Source: an uncultured Porphyromonadaceae bacterium
GTDB lineage: Bacteria; Bacteroidota; Bacteroidia; Bacteroidales; Muribaculaceae
Direction: 5' to 3'
NCBI GenBank assembly: GCA_937989585.1
Contig: CALKRW010000002.1
Span: 1 to 53,860, forward strand
Length of the DNA: 53,860 nt
The notes under the pieces were generated by a model. The model ran no database searches and was not told the DNA's origin. It saw only the letters and a list, made by a program, of their open reading frames with translations. The translations under genes were made by a program, and so were the position numbers. Shown here piece by piece: positions 8,514-17,576 of the stretch. Every line of letters starts with the position of its first letter. Within the stretch, counting starts at the first letter, position 1.

Positions 8514-10199
8514 TCACTTATAAAGATAGCGCTTAATGGATTTCTTTGGAGTCTTCTCAAACGGCTCACTCATCAACACCGTCCTGCCGACTCGCTCAAA
8601 TGGTGCCAGAGTACTGTTAATCTGCCTGATGGCAAGATCAAGGGCAGCCTGATATTTATCCTCGCTGACGCCGTCCGCACGAAGGGCATCATCATCAGGA
8701 TATACCAACGCACATACTTTACCATCACGCTCGACAACTATACTCTCCGTGACATAAGGATGTACATTGATGCGGTTCTCAATTGCCTCAGGATAAATAT
8801 TCTGACCGGACGGTCCGAGAATCATGGTCTTATAACGGCCCTGAATAAAGATGGTGACTCCATCCTCATCCAGATAGCCCATATCTCCTGTATGAAGCCA
8901 GCCGTCTTTCTCAAGTGCCTCCTCGGTAAGGTCAGGACGCTTGAAATAGCCTTTCATAACATTGACACCACGCACAAGTATCTCACCTGTGTTCTCGCCA
9001 CGTTTCCGACCGGCTTCATCAACAGATATCCTTGCTTCCATCAGATCGGGCAACGTACGGCCGGAAGAATAAAGTTTATATTTGCGCCAAGGCGTATAAC
9101 TGATCAGAGGGGCACATTCAGTCATGCCGTATCCTACGGTAAAACGGAATCCGATTTTCTTTAGGAAAGCCTCGACCTGCGAATTCATGGGAGCGCCTCC
9201 CACTATGATTTCTTCAAAAGCACCTCCAAAAGCACGGTTCAGTTTCTGACGCACCTGCCTATAGATAAGACGGTCTACGCCCGGAATCATCAGACCGGCG
9301 CGCACACTCCGTTTGCTGAGAGCCGGCACAATCAGTTTCTTATAGATTTTCTCAAGTATCAGGGGCACACACAGGACAAGATTCGGCTTTACCTCGGCGA
9401 AAGCCTTGATGAGAGTTCTCGGCGTAGGGGTCTTGCCAAGGAATGTTACATGTGTACCGACCGCCAAGGGCACAAGCAGATCGAAAGCACAACCGTAGGC
9501 GTGTGCCAGCGGAAGGAATGAAAGACATCGTGACCCACTGTAATGCAATTGGGAGTCAACACCAAACTTAACATTGCCGCCAAGATTATCCATGGTCAGC
9601 ATAACACCTTTCGAAAAACCGCTCGTTCCGGACGTATAATTGATTATAGCCGTATTCGAGCCTCTGATTGACTTATAATTGATGTCTCGTGCGCCAAACT
9701 CTCGCCCGCACAACCATCGGCGCATTTCTTTGGCAAGTCCGGCAATGATATTACTTGCTTTTTTACTGCCTCGCTCAGCAAGGACCTTCAAAGAATCGTC
9801 AAGAGAGATAAAAGCCTTTGTCTCAGGAAATTTCTCAAAATTAAGATGACTGAAAATAGAGTCTGATACAAACATCAGAACCGCGTCGGAATGGTTGGCT
9901 ATGGATGTTATGTCATCTGGCGAAAATTCATGTAGTATTGGTACAAGCACGGCTCCATATGTAAGCGTGGACATAAATGCAATAACCCACTCCGAGGAAT
10001 TCTTGCCACAAATAGCAATCTTGTCTCCGGGTTTTATATCCAGTGAATTGAATAAAAGGTGCAGACCGGCGATGCGTTCCGCCATCATGCCATAAGTCAA
10101 CGTCGGGTGGTCCGTATCATAGTCTGTCAGGGCAGGCAAATCAAAATTATCTCGAAACGAGGCTGCATAGGTTTCAATTAAATTATAGTCAAATTGCAT
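8514..10199 (-). CDS. AMP-forming acyl-CoA synthetase (long-chain fatty acid-CoA ligase type)
   Basis: 561-aa ANL-superfamily enzyme that activates a carboxylic acid, probably a fatty acid, with ATP and CoA. Motifs: ATP/AMP loop YTSGTSGFSKG (about 184-194), GYGMTECAP (about 354-362), HTGDMGYLDEDG (about 431-442) and the C-terminal KTPKKSIKRYL, which includes the catalytic lysine region. It is slightly shorter than E. coli FadD and lacks a signal peptide, so cytoplasmic or peripheral membrane. It is separated from adk upstream by 154 bp containing a strong hairpin, so it is probably transcribed separately. The acyl substrate cannot be read from the sequence. Confidence 0.9.
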   Translation of the reverse strand: MQFDYNLIETYAASFRDNFDLPALTDYDTDHPTLTYGMMAERIAGLHLLFNSLDIKPGDKIAICGKNSSEWVIAFMSTLTYGAVLVPILHEFSPDDITSIANHSDAVLMFVSDSIFSHLNFEKFPETKAFISLDDSLKVLAERGSKKASNIIAGLAKEMRRWLCGREFGARDINYKSIRGSNTAIINYTSGTSGFSKGVMLTMDNLGGNVKFGVDSQLHYSGSRCLSFLPLAHAYGCAFDLLVPLAVGTHVTFLGKTPTPRTLIKAFAEVKPNLVLCVPLILEKIYKKLIVPALSKRSVRAGLMIPGVDRLIYRQVRQKLNRAFGGAFEEIIVGGAPMNSQVEAFLKKIGFRFTVGYGMTECAPLISYTPWRKYKLYSSGRTLPDLMEARISVDEAGRKRGENTGEILVRGVNVMKGYFKRPDLTEEALEKDGWLHTGDMGYLDEDGVTIFIQGRYKTMILGPSGQNIYPEAIENRINVHPYVTESIVVERDGKVCALVYPDDDALRADGVSEDKYQAALDLAIRQINSTLAPFERVGRTVLMSEPFEKTPKKSIKRYLYK

Positions 10200-10236
10200 C
10201 AGGCGGTATCAAATCAAGGTTAATAAATCATAGTAT

Positions 10237-10273
10237 GCTTCGCTCCCGACAGACATTTATGCGGGAGCGAAGC
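10237..10273 (-). terminator. Hairpin downstream of adk
   Basis: A perfect 12-bp stem (GCTTCGCTCCCG with its complement) and a 13-nt loop, about 80 bp past the adk stop. No clean T-run follows on the minus strand, so it is either an imperfect terminator or an RNA-processing hairpin. Confidence 0.5.
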
Positions 10274-10353
10274 CCAACGGATATTCTCACCATAAAGATA
10301 TGGGACTCTCAGGCCTACACCTCGCTTCGGGGCATGAAAAAGTCCGGAGTATG

Positions 10354-10938
10354 TTATTCTTGAGGAATGCTATCAAGTTTGTCTGATATGTCGTTTGCTA
10401 TGTCATCAACACTACCATGACCCTTGATAGACTTGTACTTGCCTTCGCTCAGATAGTACTCACGAAGCGGGCTGGTCTGTCTGTGATAAACGTCAAGACG
10501 TTTCTTTATAGTTTCTATGTTGTCATCGGCACGTCCCTCGATTCTGCCACGGCGCAACATGCGGTCTACAAGCTCTTCTTCAGGAACCTCAAGACCAATC
10601 ACGGCATGAATCTTGGTGCCACGGTCAGCAAGCATCTTTTTTAGAGCCTCAGCCTGCTGTATGGTGCGGGGAAAGCCATCAAAAATGACACCACTTGCGG
10701 TCTTGTCCTTGTTACTGTCAAGTTCGTCAGCAAGTACGTCAATCATAAGTTCATCCGGGATAAGCTGTCCTCGTGAAATAAACGAATCAGCAACTTTACC
10801 AAGGTCCGTGCCTCGGGAGATATGACCGCGCAGCAGTTCGCCCGTGGAAATGTGATAAAGATTATATTTATCTATCAGTCGTTCGCTCTGGGTGCCTTTG
10901 CCGCTACCGGGAGCACCAAAAATAACAATGTTCAGCAT
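10354..10938 (-). CDS. adk: Adenylate kinase
   Basis: 194-aa enzyme interconverting ATP, AMP and ADP. P-loop GAPGSGKGT (8-16), NMP-binding region TGELLRGHI, FDGFPRT, and a short LID (RMLRRGRIEGRADD). The long LID insertion of the 214-aa E. coli enzyme and zinc cysteines are both absent, so it is a short-form adenylate kinase. It lies 123 bp downstream of hpt and is probably co-transcribed. In many Bacteroides genomes the order hpt-adk-obgE is seen; here the next gene is an acyl-CoA ligase. Confidence 0.96.
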   Translation of the reverse strand: MLNIVIFGAPGSGKGTQSERLIDKYNLYHISTGELLRGHISRGTDLGKVADSFISRGQLIPDELMIDVLADELDSNKDKTASGVIFDGFPRTIQQAEALKKMLADRGTKIHAVIGLEVPEEELVDRMLRRGRIEGRADDNIETIKKRLDVYHRQTSPLREYYLSEGKYKSIKGHGSVDDIANDISDKLDSIPQE

Positions 10939-11061
10939 TTGTCTTTTTATGTTAGAAAAGTCTTAGTGAATGCACAGACACCCGCACGCAGAAATACCTT
11001 TTACCGTAATTCAAAAGGCAAAACTGCAATGACTGGCTCTAAGCCTGCGCCTATCGCACCA

Positions 11062-11604
11062 TCAGTTCTGTCCTTTAAGGACGTAGATATCATTGAGGTT
11101 TCTTGCAAGATCGTCCAGATCAAGCCCGAACCCGATTATAAATTTCTTGGGTATGGAGAAACCGACATAGTCGGGATGCACATCCTTTACAAGAGCCTCC
11201 GGCTTGAAAAGCAAAGTGGCGATTTTAACACTTGCGGGACGCTTTGCCTTTAGGTCATCAACTAGTTTGCAAATAGTATGGCCTGTGTCTACAATGTCCT
11301 CCACTATTATAATATCTCGGCCCTCGATGGATCGTTGAAGTCCGAGTACTTCTTTGACGACACCAGTCGACGAAGTGCCCTCATAACTCTTTAATCGTAT
11401 AAAGTCTATCTCGGCGTCTCCTTCAAAAGCCCGGAACAAGTCACTGGCAAAAGGAAAAGCCCCGTTCAGCACACAGATGAACACGGGCTTTCTATCGGCA
11501 TACTCGCACGAAATCTCTTTACCCAACTCTTTAATGCGGGCATCTATGGTCTCTCTCTTGATATACGGCTCAAAAGTCATGCCGTCATATGTTACATCTT
11601 GCAT
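11062..11604 (-). CDS. hpt: Hypoxanthine phosphoribosyltransferase
   Basis: 180-aa type I phosphoribosyltransferase that salvages hypoxanthine or guanine with PRPP. The PRPP-binding motif VEDIVDTGHT is at 101-110. The flexible-loop region LKSYEGTSSTG (71-81) and the purine-contacting C-terminal stretch YVGFSIPKKFIIGFGLDLD are present. Length is typical. A candidate promoter lies directly upstream (-7 at 11636-11643), and adk follows in the same orientation, making a small purine-nucleotide unit. Confidence 0.94.
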   Translation of the reverse strand: MQDVTYDGMTFEPYIKRETIDARIKELGKEISCEYADRKPVFICVLNGAFPFASDLFRAFEGDAEIDFIRLKSYEGTSSTGVVKEVLGLQRSIEGRDIIIVEDIVDTGHTICKLVDDLKAKRPASVKIATLLFKPEALVKDVHPDYVGFSIPKKFIIGFGLDLDDLARNLNDIYVLKGQN

Positions 11605-11635
11605 CTTAACTACTGGGAGGGGTTGTAAATTTGGG

Positions 11636-11643
11636 CAAAGTTA
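11636..11643 (-). promoter_or_regulatory. Candidate promoter (-7) of hpt
   Basis: Minus strand TAACTTTG, about 32 bp upstream of the hpt ATG, with a TTGG-like -33 near 11663. Predicted leader about 25 nt. Confidence 0.55.
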
Positions 11644-11710
11644 CAAATTTTTCACGAACCAGCCAAGAACACGTTTCTTGTGTGTGCGTTTTTTAGGGAG
11701 GCAACAAAAT

Positions 11711-11734
11711 AAGGACAGCCAAAACGCTGCCCTT
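11711..11734 (-). terminator. Terminator downstream of the META-domain gene
   Basis: A 9-bp stem with one mismatch (minus strand AAGGGCAGC / GCTGTCCTT) about 32 bp past the stop, followed by ATTTTG. Consistent with an intrinsic terminator. Confidence 0.55.
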
Positions 11735-11765
11735 AAAGTATTTTATGCAGTTATGTACCTACACG

Positions 11766-12632
11766 TTATTCTTGATCTGTTACCGCAACGCGTTTTAGCG
11801 TCAGGACCGTTTTACCGGTATTGTTGAGAAGCATGATCGTATCATGATTGCCGCGCACAACAGTGGTCGCTTCCTCAAGACCAACCAGCAGGTTGCGTTC
11901 CTGATCTGCTTTTGGACACGACATTCTCGTTACACCCATACCGGTGAAATTGATGGAATTCGCGACATTCGGATCAAACATGATCTCACCATTAAAGTAG
12001 TTGCAGCCGGTGTTTCCATGAACTTTATGTTCGGCCACATCAAAGAATATGTTGGCCTCCGGGTCATCGATACCAGTACCATTTATCTCCGTGAACTGCC
12101 ATTTGCCATTCAGATATTCCATATTTGCTCGCCGCAATGTAAGCAGGACCTTGCCATCGCCCATCATATACAGATATGACTCATTGCCGATTTTCTCGAA
12201 CTTCAATGACACAGGACGATTGTCTGCAATAACCTTATTTATCGCGTTTTCATACGGAACATCGGGACAAAACATCATTGTAGACGCAACGGATCCAAAA
12301 GTAAGTATTCCACCCTGTGTAATATTGAAATCACCATTAAGCACATTGCAGCCGTTCGAGGCATAGAAACGTTTATCCGAAGGCACAAAGTTTATGTATG
12401 GGATATTTTCCTCTGTCTGTAAGGCTGTTCCGTCAACTGCGGTAATCACCCATTCTCCCGCGAGGCTCTGACTAAGATCATGAGAAGACGTTTGTGGACT
12501 GGGGGTGGCGGTCTCTATTTTTTTTGCCGGTTGAGCAGAATTTCTTGAGGATCCGCCGAATACAGAACAACTGCTAGTAATCAACGAAATGGCTATTATT
12601 GGAAGTATATAACGCGTAGACATCATTTTCAT
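11766..12632 (-). CDS. Lipoprotein with two META (HslJ-like) domains
   Basis: 288 aa with a lipoprotein signal (hydrophobic to residue 18, then TSSC with lipidated Cys22, followed by SVFGGSS). Two tandem META/DUF306 domains: about 55-160 (LAGEWVITAVDG ... ASNGCNVLNGDF) and about 168-285 (LNGKWQFTEINGT ... HGNTGCNYFNGE), each with the conserved GCN centre. Related HslJ proteins in E. coli are heat-inducible and linked to novobiocin tolerance; the molecular role is not known. The tandem arrangement and proline/serine-rich spacer suggest a periplasm-facing outer-membrane lipoprotein. An ATG at codon 3 or 4 could be the true start. Confidence 0.87.
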   Translation of the reverse strand: MKMMSTRYILPIIAISLITSSCSVFGGSSRNSAQPAKKIETATPSPQTSSHDLSQSLAGEWVITAVDGTALQTEENIPYINFVPSDKRFYASNGCNVLNGDFNITQGGILTFGSVASTMMFCPDVPYENAINKVIADNRPVSLKFEKIGNESYLYMMGDGKVLLTLRRANMEYLNGKWQFTEINGTGIDDPEANIFFDVAEHKVHGNTGCNYFNGEIMFDPNVANSINFTGMGVTRMSCPKADQERNLLVGLEEATTVVRGNHDTIMLLNNTGKTVLTLKRVAVTDQE

Positions 12633-12767
12633 CGTTTTTTAAGTTTGACATCATGCCGGCCACGGCCGCACTAAATAATAATTCATTATAGTAGACAATC
12701 TCTACGGCAAAAAGTTTAAGCAATAAATCATTTATCCGGGAAATCCTTGCCGCACCCAAATTTTTAT

Positions 12768-13748
12768 TTAGTACGGCGCACGATATTTTTCCGGATCCGC
12801 ATCCTCAAGGATGCTGAGATAGGAATTGTATCGCGACTGTGATATTCGCTGTTCTTCGAGAGCGCGCCTAACCGCACAGCCCGGCTCATGAGTGTGGGTA
12901 CAATTCGAGAAACGACACCCCTTACTCTCGGCAAAAATCTCCGGAAAGTAATGAGGCACCTCAAAACGGTCAAAATCTATTGTACCGAAACCTCGTATTC
13001 CGGGAGTATCAATAACAGATCCTCCACCAGGCAAAGGATACATGGATGAGAAGGTCGTTGTATGCATTCCCTGGTCATGCGATTCTGACAAATCGCCGGT
13101 CCGAATCTCAACTCCCGGAATAAGGTCATTGATGATCGTGGATTTTCCTACTCCTGAATTACCAGAAAGCAAGGTGGTTTTATCTTTCAGCAGGCCACGC
13201 AGTTCGTCAAGACCGACGCCGGTGCGGGCAGAGACAGTCTGTACTTTATAGCCTATTGAATTGTATAGATATTCCACTGCGTCAAGCAACTCCCTATCCC
13301 CGGCAGAATCCAGAAGATCCACCTTGTTTATGACAAGAACAGCCGGCACATTATAGGCTTCCGCTGTCGCCAGAAAACGATCGATGAATGTCAACGATGT
13401 CTCAGGATGCTTCAATGTCACTATCAGGGCAGCAAGATCTATGTTTGCGGCAATGATGTGGGATTCTTTTGACAGATTCGATGCACGCCTTATTATATAG
13501 TTGCGACGGGGAGATATTGAGGTTATGAATGATGTATCGCTGCCCGGACCGGGAGGAAGGACTGTGACACGGTCGCCTACCGCCACAGGATTGGTCGTCC
13601 GTATTCCTTTCAGACGGAATTTCCCCTTTACCTTGCAGTTGTACTGGCGGCCATCTTCGCCTTCGACTATATAACTTGACCCAGTGTTGATTATGACACG
13701 TCCTTGCATATCGTCATGTGTTTTGCCGTTATTTGTTTTCAATGGCAT
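12768..13748 (-). CDS. rsgA: Ribosome small-subunit-dependent GTPase A
   Basis: 326-aa circularly permuted GTPase involved in late 30S subunit maturation. Domains in order: OB-fold (about 15-85), GTPase domain with G4 NKVDLLD placed before G1 GNSGVGKST (about 197-205) and G3 DTPGIRGFG, then a C-terminal zinc-binding segment (about 276-292) with C-x5-C-x-H-x5-C (CRFSNCTHTHEPGC). The G4-before-G1 order is diagnostic. Monocistronic or followed by the META lipoprotein gene (135-bp gap). Confidence 0.95.
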   Translation of the reverse strand: MPLKTNNGKTHDDMQGRVIINTGSSYIVEGEDGRQYNCKVKGKFRLKGIRTTNPVAVGDRVTVLPPGPGSDTSFITSISPRRNYIIRRASNLSKESHIIAANIDLAALIVTLKHPETSLTFIDRFLATAEAYNVPAVLVINKVDLLDSAGDRELLDAVEYLYNSIGYKVQTVSARTGVGLDELRGLLKDKTTLLSGNSGVGKSTIINDLIPGVEIRTGDLSESHDQGMHTTTFSSMYPLPGGGSVIDTPGIRGFGTIDFDRFEVPHYFPEIFAESKGCRFSNCTHTHEPGCAVRRALEEQRISQSRYNSYLSILEDADPEKYRAPY

Positions 13749-13886
13749 AAAATTACAACTTTTTTTTGTTTCTGCAAGCGCGAATACTTCTTTGATATCT
13801 CATTGCTATTCAAAAACTTACCAATGACACAACAAAAAAGCAAATCAATTTGTTATGTATTTGTAGAATTATTTAACAAAAATCAT

Positions 13887-13894
13887 TAAATTTG
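13887..13894 (+). promoter_or_regulatory. Candidate promoter (-7) of the winged-helix gene
   Basis: TAAATTTG on the plus strand, with TTTG at 13860-13863 (spacer 23, slightly long). It would give a leader of about 125 nt for the gene at 14026. Confidence 0.4.
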
Positions 13895-14025
13895 CGATAT
13901 TAAAACACTTAGGAACATATGCCTGAACATCAGGTACCTTAATATATTCGGGGTCTTCACTGCCTCGCGATTATAATGAAAGTAAATTTAATTTATATCT
14001 GTCTAACATTTTAATTTATTGAAAG

Positions 14026-14244
14026 ATGAATACAGAAACCATCGGCACAAACGCCGGCACAATCTGGAATGCTCTTAACGAAGCAGACGCCATGGGCGTA
14101 AAACAGTTAAAGAAAGTCACCAAACTGAAAGACAAAGAAGTCTTCACCGCTCTCGGATGGCTTGCCCGTGAAGGCAAGGTCCTGATTGATGTTGATCCCG
14201 CCGACCCCAAAGAGTTCGTTGTCGCCCTTACCACAGACAAGTAA
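14026..14244 (+). CDS. DUF2582-type winged helix-turn-helix protein
   Basis: 72-aa protein that is almost entirely one winged-helix domain: TIWNALNEADAMGVKQLKK, then KDKEVFTALGWLAREGKV, then a short strand ending FVVALTTDK. This matches the small DUF2582 family found widely in Bacteroidetes. The fold suggests nucleic-acid binding, but no target is known. It stands alone between oppositely oriented genes, with its own predicted promoter and terminator. Confidence 0.85.
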   Translation: MNTETIGTNAGTIWNALNEADAMGVKQLKKVTKLKDKEVFTALGWLAREGKVLIDVDPADPKEFVVALTTDK

Positions 14245-14276
14245 TATAATACAAGGGTACATCCGCCTGAATGACA

Positions 14277-14315
14277 CAACCGTCTGGGACAGCGAAATGC
14301 TGTTTCGGACGGTTG
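14277..14315 (+). terminator. Terminator between convergent genes
   Basis: Hairpin with outer stem CAACCGTC/GACGGTTG and inner stem ACAGC/GCTGT, separated by mismatches, followed on the plus strand by ATGTTTTAA. It ends the winged-helix gene and may also serve pncB from the other side. Confidence 0.6.
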
Positions 14316-14336
14316 ATGTTTTAATGCGCATTCCGG

Positions 14337-15539
14337 TCACTGGACATGCAGGACCTCACGAAAGCGACGCACCGTTTCGGAATCGCCTGTATATTTACCT
14401 TGATCTTCGCTGAGTTTGCAGGTCGACATATAGAAGGGCCATGACTCAGTGATTTTAACCGCAAGCAGTTTTATTACGATGTTCATGGGACTGACACGCT
14501 TAAAGTCATTGGTGAAATGCGTGCCTATGCCGAAAGAGGGAATACATTTTCCCTTGGCATATTTATGTATCTCTATCGCACTGTCAACATTGAGACCATT
14601 GCTAAATACAACCTGCTTTGTTGAGGGATCAATGTTCAGACTGCGGTATTTATCGACTATAAGGTCAAGTTCATGAAAATTGTCTCCGCTATCCACACGC
14701 AGACCCTTGAACATATTCGCGAAATCCTCGGAGAAGTTCAATGAGAATATGCGCCAACCGTATGTATCGTACAAGAAGGTTCCCAATGAACCCCGATATG
14801 TACGGGTCCATGCTTCCATTGCCAGATGATTGGCCATCTGAGGCCCATAAATCCCGCCAATCGCACAAACCAGTTCATGCGCCATGGTCCCAATAGGGGT
14901 CAGATCATATTTCATGGCCAGATATACATTGCTCGTGCCAATGAATTTTCCCGGTCCCTTCATTAAGTCCTGACACTGCTTCATTGTTGACACGGCCAAT
15001 TCTTGCGCACGGAAGGAAGCCCGTCTCCTTGTACCGAAATCGCTGAACATACATCCTGCCTCAATCATTCGCTCTGCCTTACGCATGCTTGTTTCGGCAA
15101 AACCTGCATAATCAAACGTCTCAGCCTGCCCTGTCATAATATAATATAATTCTGATATTATGGCCAGGACCTTGACTTCCAGAAGTATCGTGTTACACCA
15201 GCATCCTTCGAATGTCACTGACAGATGACCTTCCGAATCCTGCGATACCTTCACCCAGTTCCTGTCATAGCGGAAACCCTTCAAATAACTGTAAAACCAT
15301 CTCGGGATATACGTGCACCTGCGCTGCATGAAAGAAATCTCCTCATCGGTTATGACTACTTCTTCAAGCATCTCTATCTGGCGCTTCAGTTCTTCTGCGA
15401 AACCGATTGGGTATATGGTATTGTCCCGGTCTACAAAACTATATCTCACCTGTGCTCTCGGGAAATTGTCAATCACCGCACAGCACATTGTGAATTTATA
15501 GAGGTCATCATCTGTAAAATGTTTTATGATCTGGCGCAT
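14337..15539 (-). CDS. pncB: Nicotinate phosphoribosyltransferase
   Basis: About 400 aa from MRQIIKHFTDDDLYKFTM. A longer start at 15575 adds 12 residues not typical of the family. The enzyme makes nicotinate mononucleotide from nicotinate and PRPP, the first step of NAD salvage. Recognisable stretches: TDDDLYKFTM (N-terminus), DFGTRRRASFRAQ, GTSNVYLA, PIGTMAHE, TYGWRIFSLNF and FSNGLNVDSA. Length is usual for the bacterial PncB type. Last gene of the six-gene leftward operon that begins at 19218. Confidence 0.94.
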   Translation of the reverse strand: MRQIIKHFTDDDLYKFTMCCAVIDNFPRAQVRYSFVDRDNTIYPIGFAEELKRQIEMLEEVVITDEEISFMQRRCTYIPRWFYSYLKGFRYDRNWVKVSQDSEGHLSVTFEGCWCNTILLEVKVLAIISELYYIMTGQAETFDYAGFAETSMRKAERMIEAGCMFSDFGTRRRASFRAQELAVSTMKQCQDLMKGPGKFIGTSNVYLAMKYDLTPIGTMAHELVCAIGGIYGPQMANHLAMEAWTRTYRGSLGTFLYDTYGWRIFSLNFSEDFANMFKGLRVDSGDNFHELDLIVDKYRSLNIDPSTKQVVFSNGLNVDSAIEIHKYAKGKCIPSFGIGTHFTNDFKRVSPMNIVIKLLAVKITESWPFYMSTCKLSEDQGKYTGDSETVRRFREVLHVQ

Positions 15540-15617
15540 TTTCCTGATTCTTTTTATAGTCGATTCTTCTATCACCTATATTAAAATCAAATACCCGCCA
15601 TTTTGGTTCACCGAGCC

Positions 15618-16247
15618 TTAACGGAATGCTTGCATACGACGATAAAGCGCATGCACGGGAAGCCCCATTACATTATAGAAACTCCCGTCAATCCTTGAAA
15701 TCGCGACAGCACCTATCCACTCCTGAATACCATAGGCACCTGCCTTGTCGAATGGCTTGTAGGAGCGAATGTATTCATCTATCTCTTCATCGCCGAGTTC
15801 TGCGAAACTAACTCTTGTAAGCGACGAGAATGACTCAGTACGGTCATGACCACGAAGTGTCACACCTGTTACAACATCATGTGTGCGCCCAGAGAGCCGA
15901 CGTAGCATGTTCGCTGCATCGTCATAATCGCGAGGTTTGCCTAGTATATCCCCATCGACTATCACAACAGTATCAGCGGTGATAAGAATATCCCCACAGC
16001 CAAGATGACCACTGTACGCCTCTGATTTCTTACGCGAGAGGTATTCCGGCACTTTCGCTGACGGTAAATCCGACGGATAGGACTCGTCTACGTGATTAGG
16101 CAGATCTATCTCAAACTTCGGTACAATCATTGATAACAGTTCGCGACGCCGGGGGGAGTTGCTCGCAAGTATCACACGCCCGCTAAGCGGAGAGGCTATG
16201 CGGCATCTCTCGAATTTGTCTTCAAACGCATTCTTTGACATATACAT
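15618..16247 (-). CDS. maf: Maf-family nucleoside-triphosphate pyrophosphatase
   Basis: 209-aa Maf/HAM1-fold house-cleaning enzyme that hydrolyses dTTP/UTP or modified NTPs to monophosphates. Motifs: LASNSPRRREL (about 27-37), VDESYP, KSEAY, TADTVVIVDGDILGKP with the catalytic aspartate region, and GAYGIQEW. The N-terminus is about 15 residues longer than usual before the first strand; Met3 is an alternative start. Follows the KdsC-like gene after 12 nt. Confidence 0.92.
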   Translation of the reverse strand: MYMSKNAFEDKFERCRIASPLSGRVILASNSPRRRELLSMIVPKFEIDLPNHVDESYPSDLPSAKVPEYLSRKKSEAYSGHLGCGDILITADTVVIVDGDILGKPRDYDDAANMLRRLSGRTHDVVTGVTLRGHDRTESFSSLTRVSFAELGDEEIDEYIRSYKPFDKAGAYGIQEWIGAVAISRIDGSFYNVMGLPVHALYRRMQAFR

Positions 16248-16259
16248 TCTGTTTTTAAT

Positions 16260-16784
16260 TCACCACCCGAAGGCATCGGCACTCGCAAGCCACTGACCTC
16301 TGGCCGCAAGAATCTGCTCAAGAAGTTCGCGAGCCACACCGTATCCACCATTTGCGACTGTAATGTAGCGCGCGAGTCCTTTTATCTCGACAGCAGCATC
16401 AGCGGGGGCCACCGCAAGTCCTGCCACCTGCATACATTCCATGTCCGGAATATCGTCTCCAACATAAGCGATATCTTCCGGAACGAGAGCATTATTTTCC
16501 AGCCATTGCGCAAGTACCTCAGTCTTTCTGGAAGCGCCTATATATACATCCCTGATGCCTAACGCATTATAACGTTTTTCCAGCGACTTTGTATTGGCAC
16601 CGGTTATTATCGCGATCTTAACGCCGCTTTTCACTGCCAGTTGCAGTGCGTATCCGTCCTTGATATTCACCATACGCATTGGCACACCATTATCATCCAT
16701 AGGTATGGTCGAAGGCGAAAGAACACCGTCAACATCAAAAACCACACCTTTGACCTTTGTAAGGTCATAGTCTGTCTTGCTCAT
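16260..16784 (-). CDS. KdsC-like HAD phosphatase (HAD-IIIA)
   Basis: 174-aa HAD hydrolase without a cap domain. Motif I FDVDGVLS supplies Asp17 and Asp19; motif II is IITGANTK; motif IV is GDDIPDM. Length and motif spacing match 3-deoxy-D-manno-octulosonate-8-phosphate phosphatase (KdsC), which makes free Kdo for lipopolysaccharide. No other Kdo gene is adjacent, so substrate assignment rests on family resemblance only. Six nt separate it from the upstream DUF2520 gene. Confidence 0.85.
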   Translation of the reverse strand: MSKTDYDLTKVKGVVFDVDGVLSPSTIPMDDNGVPMRMVNIKDGYALQLAVKSGVKIAIITGANTKSLEKRYNALGIRDVYIGASRKTEVLAQWLENNALVPEDIAYVGDDIPDMECMQVAGLAVAPADAAVEIKGLARYITVANGGYGVARELLEQILAARGQWLASADAFGW

Positions 16785-16790
16785 AATCTG

Positions 16791-17576
16791 CTAAACTTTA
16801 TCCTCCGGGAAGTGAGTACTTATGATACGGCGTGTCATAAGATCATAAATCTCTTCCAGTTCAGAATTTAATTTTTCTTTATGCGAGGCGATCACATTGC
16901 TGTCACGACGCATGGCAGGCCCCGTCTGTGCCGCGAATGGTCCTATTTTCAGGGCTTTGTCAAGTGTCTCCCGCAACAGCGGCCCGAAGACAGTTATGTC
17001 GTAACAGTATGGCCGGAGCAGGCTGTCGGCGTCTGCCCACAGACAATTCGCGAAATTACAGGCAAATACAGCCGCCACGTGCAACGCGGCCCTATGCCTG
17101 CTGTCAGCATCATAGACTTTTGACGAAAGCGCAGATGCTAGTTCATGCAGTAACTTATGGGACTGCGCGTCAGCCGCTTCGATAAAGAATGGTATTTCGT
17201 CAAAATCCACCGGTTTTCCCTTGGAGAAAGTCTGTAATGCATAGAATACCCCATTTCGCGGACCAGGAATCGCATCGGCCGGGACACTTCCGGAAGTATG
17301 TGCCACAACGGCACGACCTTTAGACAATGAGGCTGCGACCTCTGCGACGGCGTCATCAGAAACCGCTATTATCACGGCATCGACATCCGTATTTACCTCG
17401 TTCAGCGAAACGGTTACGGTTGCTGACTTGAGCATTGACGCGACTTCACGCGCCCTGGAAATGTCACGCGAGTAAACCTGCACGACATCTGCTACCCGGT
17501 CGAGCGCCGGAGCGATATTCGAGGCTACGTTGCCCGCACCGACAATACTTATTCTTCTTCGCCGTTGTCCTTCCAT
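16791..17576 (-). CDS. DUF2520 Rossmann-fold oxidoreductase-like protein
   Basis: 261 aa. N-terminal NAD(P)-binding Rossmann domain with IVGAGNVASN (11-20) and AVIIAVSDDAV, then a conserved VVAHTSGSVP segment and an all-helical C-terminal DUF2520 domain (about 130-255; RHRAALHVAAVFACNFAN). It resembles the 6-phosphogluconate dehydrogenase/pyrroline-carboxylate reductase group, but the reaction is unknown. The reading frame overlaps the end of the nitroreductase gene by 28 nt. It is commonly found next to the KdsC-like/maf genes in Bacteroidales. Confidence 0.88.
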   Translation of the reverse strand: MEGQRRRRISIVGAGNVASNIAPALDRVADVVQVYSRDISRAREVASMLKSATVTVSLNEVNTDVDAVIIAVSDDAVAEVAASLSKGRAVVAHTSGSVPADAIPGPRNGVFYALQTFSKGKPVDFDEIPFFIEAADAQSHKLLHELASALSSKVYDADSRHRAALHVAAVFACNFANCLWADADSLLRPYCYDITVFGPLLRETLDKALKIGPFAAQTGPAMRRDSNVIASHKEKLNSELEEIYDLMTRRIISTHFPEDKV